Source of the DNA: Candidatus Woesearchaeota archaeon
Lineage (GTDB): Archaea > Nanobdellota > Nanobdellia > UBA10117
NCBI GenBank assembly: GCA_023245115.1
Contig: JAHFKX010000012.1
Span: forward strand, 1-9,329
Length of the DNA stretch: 9,329 nt
Direction of reading: 5' to 3'
Shown here piece after piece: positions 6,174-9,329 of this stretch (position 1 is the first letter of the stretch; each line of letters opens with the position of its first letter). The notes under the pieces are model-generated. The model saw nothing but the letters and a program-made list of their open reading frames with translations, was not told the DNA's origin and searched no databases. The position numbers and the translations under genes were made by a program.

Positions 6174-7141
6174 TAGTAACTCATCACTTCATTAATCGCC
6201 TTTCCAATTTTTTCTGCGTCGGGGAAATAATAATGCTCGAGCTTTGGCAGCGGTATTATTATGTCTAGGCCAGTGACACGCGTGACTGGCGCTTTCAAAC
6301 TGAAAAAAGTTTTTTCCTGAATCAGCGCAGAAAGTTCTGCTCCGAAACCACATGTCTTCTGGGCCTCGTGCACTACAATTACGCGGCCGGTTTTTTTTAC
6401 TGAATTTATTATTGTATTAATGTCTAACGGCTTCAGGCTTCTCAAATCTATTACTTCGCAGCTTGCATTTGCACTCTCCGCGGCCTGCAGGCATTCGCGC
6501 ACCATTGCCCCCCAGGCCAGCAGCGTTACATCAGTTCCCTCACGACGGATAATTGCCTCTCCGATTGGCACAACAAAATCATTTTCTGGTACTTCTTCCT
6601 TGACTGCGCGATACAATTTTTTTGGCTCGAGATAAATCACCGGATCTGAGCCGCGTATGGCTGCGGACAACAGGCCTTTTGCATCATACGGCGTACTGGG
6701 CACAACAACTTTCAGGCCGGGAATGTGACAGAATAAAGTCTCTGGAGATTCTGAGTGATGCTCGAGTGCGCGGATGCCGCCGCCGTACGGGATGCGAAGC
6801 ACGAGCGGGCAAGTGAAGCGGCCTCGGGAGCGATTTCTGATTCTTCCGGCATGGTTGAACAGCTGATCGAGCATTGGAAGTGAAAAGCCATCAAACTGCG
6901 CTTCAGCAACCGGTTTTAGCCCACCAACTGCCATGCCTATTGCCGCGCCGATAATTGCAGACTCGGCAAGCGGCGTGTCTATAACCCGGTCTGGCCCGTA
7001 AAGCTTCAGCAAATTTTCTGTCGCACGAAAAACTCCGCCGTCAACGCCAACATCCTCGCCAAGTACAATTACATTTTTATCGCGCTTCATCTCTAACTTC
7101 AATGCGATATTGATTGCCTGAATTAATGTTAAGATTGTCAT
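6173..7141 (-). CDS. pdhB: Pyruvate (2-oxoacid) dehydrogenase E1 component, beta subunit
   Basis: E1-beta pairs with E1-alpha in the thiamine-diphosphate-dependent decarboxylation of the 2-oxoacid and reductive acylation of E2 lipoate. Its 322 residues equal the usual length of about 325. Visible family features are GEDVGVDGGVFRAT near the N-terminus, the cofactor-activating Glu60 in LAESAIIGAAIG, EAQFDGF, the His pair at 128-129 in LEHHSESPE, and a C-terminal transketolase-like domain with VIDLRSLKPLD. The ATG at 7141 lies one base after the stop of the upstream small ORF. No Shine-Dalgarno sequence precedes it, so reinitiation after that ORF is the likely route of translation. Its stop overlaps the E2 start by one base (TAATG), consistent with stoichiometric production. 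Confidence 0.96.
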   Translation of the reverse strand: MTILTLIQAINIALKLEMKRDKNVIVLGEDVGVDGGVFRATENLLKLYGPDRVIDTPLAESAIIGAAIGMAVGGLKPVAEAQFDGFSLPMLDQLFNHAGRIRNRSRGRFTCPLVLRIPYGGGIRALEHHSESPETLFCHIPGLKVVVPSTPYDAKGLLSAAIRGSDPVIYLEPKKLYRAVKEEVPENDFVVPIGEAIIRREGTDVTLLAWGAMVRECLQAAESANASCEVIDLRSLKPLDINTIINSVKKTGRVIVVHEAQKTCGFGAELSALIQEKTFFSLKAPVTRVTGLDIIIPLPKLEHYYFPDAEKIGKAINEVMSY

Positions 7142-7142
7142 T

Positions 7143-7292
7143 TTATTTTTTCAAATTTTCCAACTGCTCTTTTAAATTCAAATCCATCGGAACCGCGGAG
7201 AACCTATGGTTCTCCCCAGTTTCACGCTCCTCCTGACCCTCTCCTATGTCGGATTGCTCCGCAATCCAACTCAAACTAATTTTAGTTTTCAT
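7143..7292 (-). CDS. Small ORF between E1-alpha and E1-beta ending in an E1-alpha tail copy
   Basis: A 49-codon ORF begins at an ATG overlapping the E1-alpha stop (ATGA) and ends with TAA one base before the E1-beta ATG, the geometry of a coupled gene. It lies in the -1 frame relative to E1-alpha. Residues 1-35 match nothing I know and are charged (GEGQEERETGEN). The last 14, MDLNLKEQLENLKK, repeat the E1-alpha C-terminus MDWNLKEQLEKLK. Of 39 aligned bases 32 are identical, and six of the seven differences are at third codon positions, which suggests the peptide has been kept under selection. Alternatives: a decayed remnant of an older E1-alpha end, translated only to keep ribosomes moving to pdhB, or a palindromic insertion that happens to be open. 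No Shine-Dalgarno sequence is visible. Confidence 0.45.
   Translation of the reverse strand: MKTKISLSWIAEQSDIGEGQEERETGENHRFSAVPMDLNLKEQLENLKK
7149..7187 (-). repeat. E1-alpha tail repeat, copy A (in small ORF)
   Basis: A 39-nt direct repeat partner of 7292-7330, identical at 32 of 39 bases. It encodes MDLNLKEQLENLK. The offset of 143 bases puts the two copies in different frames relative to the E1-alpha start. Confidence 0.8.
7197..7215. repeat. Hairpin 1 in E1-alpha/E1-beta junction
   Basis: Arms GGAGAACC and GGTTCTCC with loop TAT (plus strand): an 8-bp perfect stem. It shares the GAGAAYC/GRTTCTC core with the sufC hairpin at 1395-1414. Confidence 0.65.
7248..7270. repeat. Hairpin 2 in E1-alpha/E1-beta junction
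   Basis: A core 7-bp perfect stem GGATTGC/GCAATCC with loop TCC (7251-7267). On the minus-strand transcript it extends to 10 pairs, counting one U-G wobble. Confidence 0.65.
7273..7288. repeat. Hairpin 3 just after the E1-alpha stop
   Basis: AAACTAA pairs with TTAGTTT across a 2-base centre, an AT-rich near-continuous palindrome. It sits directly beyond the E1-alpha stop codon (7289-7291). Confidence 0.45.
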
Positions 7293-8347
7293 TTTAATTT
7301 TTCCAATTGTTCCTTTAAGTTCCAATCCATCTCTGAATAAGTATAATTAAAAATTGACTCAACCGGCTGCGGCTCAATGCCTTCTGCGGCCTTGACCGAA
7401 TTATCAATTTTTTTCTGAATATCGGCCTGCAACTTCTTTTCATAGGCCTGCGTCCAAAGTTTTTTATGCTGCATATATTTTTGCAGCCGGATTATTGGAT
7501 CTTTTTTCCGCCAGGCTTCTACCTCTTTTGCGCTGCGGTATTTTGTTGAATCATCGGCAGTCGTATGGTCGCCAACCCGATATGTGAATGCCTCAATAAA
7601 TGTCGGCCCGCCGCCAGAGCGCGCGGAGTTTACTGCATCAAGCGTTGCCTTGTACATTCCAAAAACATCATTGCCGTCTACCTGAATTCCGGAAAATCCG
7701 TATGAAATTGCTTTTTGTGCCAGTGACTTTGAGGCGGTTTGCTTGCTAACTGGAACTGAGATTGCATATTGATTATTCTGGCAGACAAAAATAATCGGAA
7801 GCCGCCACACACCTGCAAAGTTCATTGCCTCGTGGAAGTCACCCTTTGATGTTGCACCATCTCCTAAATATACGAGCACTGCTGCTTTTTTCTTTTGTAG
7901 TTTTAACGCGTAGGCCAGCCCGACTGCATGCGGCAGCTGCGATGCCACTGGCACAGAAATCATAAAATCGTTGATGTTGTCCGGCACTTGCTGGCCCCGC
8001 TCATCGCCCATCCAGTACAGCAGATATTTTTCGAGTGGCAAGCCTCTGACAAGATGCGCACCGACCTCACGGAAGTAGGGAAACATCCAGTCTTCCTGCT
8101 TCAGTGCATATGCCGAGCCGACTTGTGTTGCTTCCTGGCCCTCGCAGCTTGGATAGGTAAACATTCGGCCCTCGCGCTGCAGGCTTAGACAAGTTTTATC
8201 GAGCATCCGCGAGAACACAAGCATTTCGTAAAAATATTTTACTTCTTTGTCGCCAATCTTTGGCATCAGCCGGCCATCTACCTTTCCCTGCTCATTAAGA
8301 ATCTGCAGATAAGATACTTCGAACTTTGCTAGCGTTGACAGTGGCAT
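7289..8347 (-). CDS. pdhA: Pyruvate (2-oxoacid) dehydrogenase E1 component, alpha subunit
   Basis: E1-alpha binds thiamine diphosphate and, with E1-beta, decarboxylates the 2-oxoacid. The 352 residues match the family length. The ThDP motif runs from GDGATSKGDFHE (162-173) to the CQNN end at 189-192. Other conserved parts are GRMFTYPSCEGQEA, the catalytic-loop His261 in GDHTTADD, and RYRS-like phosphoregulation-loop residues (KYRSAKE). The N-terminal extension (QILNEQGKVDG) and the NLKEQ tail resemble Bacillus-type pyruvate dehydrogenase, which favours pyruvate over branched-chain substrates. It heads the E1-alpha/small ORF/E1-beta/E2 operon. A TATA-like box 29 nt upstream of the ATG supports this start and a leaderless message. 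No E3 gene follows within the window. Confidence 0.96.
   Translation of the reverse strand: MPLSTLAKFEVSYLQILNEQGKVDGRLMPKIGDKEVKYFYEMLVFSRMLDKTCLSLQREGRMFTYPSCEGQEATQVGSAYALKQEDWMFPYFREVGAHLVRGLPLEKYLLYWMGDERGQQVPDNINDFMISVPVASQLPHAVGLAYALKLQKKKAAVLVYLGDGATSKGDFHEAMNFAGVWRLPIIFVCQNNQYAISVPVSKQTASKSLAQKAISYGFSGIQVDGNDVFGMYKATLDAVNSARSGGGPTFIEAFTYRVGDHTTADDSTKYRSAKEVEAWRKKDPIIRLQKYMQHKKLWTQAYEKKLQADIQKKIDNSVKAAEGIEPQPVESIFNYTYSEMDWNLKEQLEKLK
7292..7330 (-). repeat. E1-alpha tail repeat, copy B (E1-alpha C-terminus)
   Basis: The last 13 sense codons of E1-alpha, encoding MDWNLKEQLEKLK; partner of 7149-7187. From memory, Bacillus-type PdhA also ends with a NLKEQ-containing tail, so this is a conserved family element. 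Confidence 0.8.
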
Positions 8348-8368
8348 AGATTAGAATACTTCTTGCGG

Positions 8369-8376
8369 ATTTAAAA
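8369..8376 (-). promoter_or_regulatory. TATA-like box for the PDH operon
   Basis: The minus strand reads TTTTAAAT, starting 29 nt before the E1-alpha ATG at 8347. It is divergent from the glutaredoxin promoter, with 18 bp between the boxes. Confidence 0.6.
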
Positions 8377-8394
8377 GGTTTATCAGCAATAAAA

Positions 8395-8402
8395 TTTATA
8401 AA
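8395..8402 (+). promoter_or_regulatory. TATA box for the glutaredoxin unit
   Basis: TTTATAAA starts 29 nt before the ATG at 8424. The two back-to-back boxes lie in a 76-bp intergenic region. Confidence 0.7.
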
Positions 8403-8423
8403 CTGCTGGTACAACTATCCTGA

Positions 8424-8675
8424 ATGGTTAAGCAACCAAGAGTCCGGATTTATACAACAGTTACATGTGCGTATTGCCACGCAACCAAGGAATGGTTCCG
8501 CGAAAATAAAGTAAAATACGAAGAGATCAATGTTACGACAGATGAAAAAAAGCAGGAAGAGATGATTAAACTCTCTGGCCAGATGGGCGTGCCAGTGATT
8601 GCGGTTGGCGATAATAAGCCACAGATTATTATAGGATTTAACTCTGATGCTTTGAAAAAAGCAATTGGAGTATGA
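8424..8675 (+). CDS. Glutaredoxin / NrdH-like thiol-disulfide oxidoreductase
   Basis: A small cytoplasmic redox protein of 83 residues, the normal glutaredoxin size. It shows the thioredoxin-fold layout: a first strand VRIYTT, the redox pair CAYC (Cys15, Cys18), helix KEWFRENKVKYEEINV, the cis-proline Pro57 in GVPVI, and GFNSDALKKAI at the end. The CxxC sequence is not the canonical CPYC, so a monothiol Fe-S carrier role is unlikely and a dithiol reductase is more probable; the electron donor (glutathione, thioredoxin reductase or another) is unknown. It is transcribed divergently from PDH and its stop overlaps the next gene's start (ATGA, 8672-8675), making a two-gene unit with the cysteine-rich protein. 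Confidence 0.92.
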   Translation: MVKQPRVRIYTTVTCAYCHATKEWFRENKVKYEEINVTTDEKKQEEMIKLSGQMGVPVIAVGDNKPQIIIGFNSDALKKAIGV

Positions 8676-8872
8676 TGGTTAAAGCAAATTTTGTCTGCCC
8701 GGAGTGCGGCGGAAAAGAAAAGATCGAAGTTCCTGAAAATGTTTGCGTCGCATTTAAGATTTGCAAGCACTGCGGAAAAAAAATTTCAGCAAAAAAAGAT
8801 TCGTGCTGTATTATTTGTTCGTACTCAGACAAAAAGTGCCCAGTTCACAAGGACGGGCACAAAATTATTTAG
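8672..8872 (+). CDS. Small cysteine-rich zinc-ribbon protein with GDCCVxC-like motif
   Basis: Sixty-six residues with nine cysteines. Two CxxC pairs (CPEC at 9-12 and CKHC at 31-34) make a plausible zinc ribbon. They are followed by DSCCIICSYSDKKCPVH (43-59), which closely resembles the GDCCVxC/CSYGDxxCPP signature of a family of small putative metal-binding proteins that I recall from bacteria, some found near metal-resistance genes. Here Asp-Ser replaces the usual Gly-Asp. The start overlaps the glutaredoxin stop (ATGA), with GGAG just upstream; the second ATG at once after (8675) is equally possible and better spaced from the GGAG. The gene is likely co-translated with glutaredoxin, suggesting metal or thiol homeostasis. 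It overlaps the convergent gene's end by eight bases. Confidence 0.82.
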   Translation: MMVKANFVCPECGGKEKIEVPENVCVAFKICKHCGKKISAKKDSCCIICSYSDKKCPVHKDGHKII

Positions 8873-9329
8873 GCTTAGAAAAATTCCTTTCCACAATTAT
8901 TGGTATTCTCTCTACAAATGCAATCTCGAGCCGCGCAAAATTCTTTACGAATTCGCTTGTTACTGATTCTACTGCGTACGCGGTTGAGTCGCTGTTAATT
9001 TTTACTGTTGCATTGCGTGCTAACATGGCCAAGTGTCTTGGACTATGAAAAAAATTTAATATGTTTCTTGCGGTGGCGCGGAAATGGCGCATTCTGCTAT
9101 CTGATAAATCTGGCAGTGTGCTAAGATAATCTGACGTTGAATCATGCGTCGTGTCATCGTAGTAAACTACTCCGAATTTAATCTGGCCGCTCTCCGGCGA
9201 AAACTGCATATGTACTTCTTTCACTTCGGCAATCAACGGCCTCGCGAGATGATATACTAAATGGCGCTGGATTGGCAATGGCCTCCCCTTGCCAGATGTC
9301 ATAACACCTGCGGCTTCTAAGCGGTGCAA
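8865..9329 (-). CDS. Partial protein, possible winged-helix regulator (5' end beyond window)
   Basis: The minus-strand frame is open to the right edge, giving 154 residues of the C-terminal part, stop TAA at 8865-8867. The first residues, HRLEAAGVMTSGKGRPLPI followed by a run ending HLARPLI, look like the end of a winged helix (recognition helix, then a Gly-Arg wing leading into a strand) as in ArsR-like regulators. The rest has a strand-rich centre (QIKFGVVYYDD) and a helical stretch (RHFRATARNILNFF) that I do not recognise. The edge codon is TTG, but the motif implies a true start further right. It converges on the cysteine-rich gene, overlapping its 3' end by eight bases. The regulator reading is tentative; the coding call is firmer. 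Confidence 0.7.
   Translation of the reverse strand: MHRLEAAGVMTSGKGRPLPIQRHLVYHLARPLIAEVKEVHMQFSPESGQIKFGVVYYDDTTHDSTSDYLSTLPDLSDSRMRHFRATARNILNFFHSPRHLAMLARNATVKINSDSTAYAVESVTSEFVKNFARLEIAFVERIPIIVERNFSKPK

Noticed and set aside
6271..6289. CACGCGTG-centred palindrome inside E1-beta
   Set aside because: Its outer arms do not align symmetrically with the core and it lies in conserved coding sequence; probably chance.
7285..7300. Programmed -1 frameshift joining E1-alpha to the small ORF
   Set aside because: An A-AAA run before the stop would allow single-tRNA slippage, but there is no standard X XXY YYZ heptamer and E1-alpha already ends with its family tail, so separate translation is simpler.
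7143..7325. A 60-codon version of the small ORF starting at TTG 7325
   Set aside because: It would begin inside the E1-alpha tail on a weak codon; the ATG at 7292 overlapping the E1-alpha stop is the more natural start.
7149..7330. Insertion sequence with target-site duplication
   Set aside because: A 39-nt diverged duplication is far longer than usual target duplications, no transposase or matching terminal inverted repeats are present, and the differences follow codon positions.
8450..8832. Minus-strand open frames opposite glutaredoxin and the cysteine-rich gene
   Set aside because: They are shadows of two genes with clear CxxC motifs and a good promoter on the plus strand.
1..9329. tRNA, rRNA, CRISPR array, toxin-antitoxin or integrase genes
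   Set aside because: I looked for cloverleaf-like segments, regularly spaced repeats and recognisable proteins of these kinds and saw none; intergenic gaps are too short for most of them.

Overview
The window looks archaeal, most likely from a small-genome (DPANN-type) lineage; that placement is inference, because no rRNA or other phylogenetic marker is present. The archaeal signs are direct. A TATA-like box lies about 28-30 nt upstream of the first start codon of nearly every transcription unit, so those messages would be leaderless. Downstream genes are joined by ATGA or TAATG overlaps. The regulator and the SufBC pair resemble archaeal families. Coding density is very high and no stretch over 300 bases lacks a gene. 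I see no tRNA, rRNA, CRISPR array or transposase.

Layout. Positions 1-2526 (minus strand) hold an Fe-S cluster assembly operon: a helix-turn-helix regulator with C-terminal cysteines, then sufC, then sufB (3' end cut by the window edge), each joined to the next by a 4-nt overlap. The regulator's promoter carries a TAGTTAA direct repeat with 10-bp spacing between the TATA box and the expected transcript start, a good candidate autoregulatory operator. A Rieske-type ferredoxin gene diverges from it (2625-2933). Next comes a compact P-loop ATPase of unknown role (2965-3648), then two convergent, unrecognised minus-strand genes, each with its own TATA box (3682-4257 and 4299-4793).

Positions 4827-8347 (minus strand) encode a 2-oxoacid dehydrogenase complex, best called pyruvate dehydrogenase: E1-alpha, a 49-codon small ORF, E1-beta and E2, tightly coupled. 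E3 (dihydrolipoamide dehydrogenase) is absent from the window. Two things here are unusual. E2 has a textbook C2H2 zinc finger in the linker between its lipoyl and subunit-binding domains. The small ORF between the E1 genes ends in a second copy of the E1-alpha C-terminal tail; the copies differ mainly at third codon positions, and three short hairpins lie in the DNA between them.

Divergent from E1-alpha is a two-gene redox/metal unit (8424-8872): a CxxC glutaredoxin overlapped by a cysteine-rich zinc-ribbon protein with a GDCCVxC-like motif. A partial minus-strand gene enters from the right edge (8865-9329). The shared theme of Fe-S assembly, Rieske protein, glutaredoxin, cysteine-rich protein and lipoyl-dependent PDH is metal/thiol and redox metabolism; any functional link beyond proximity is inference.
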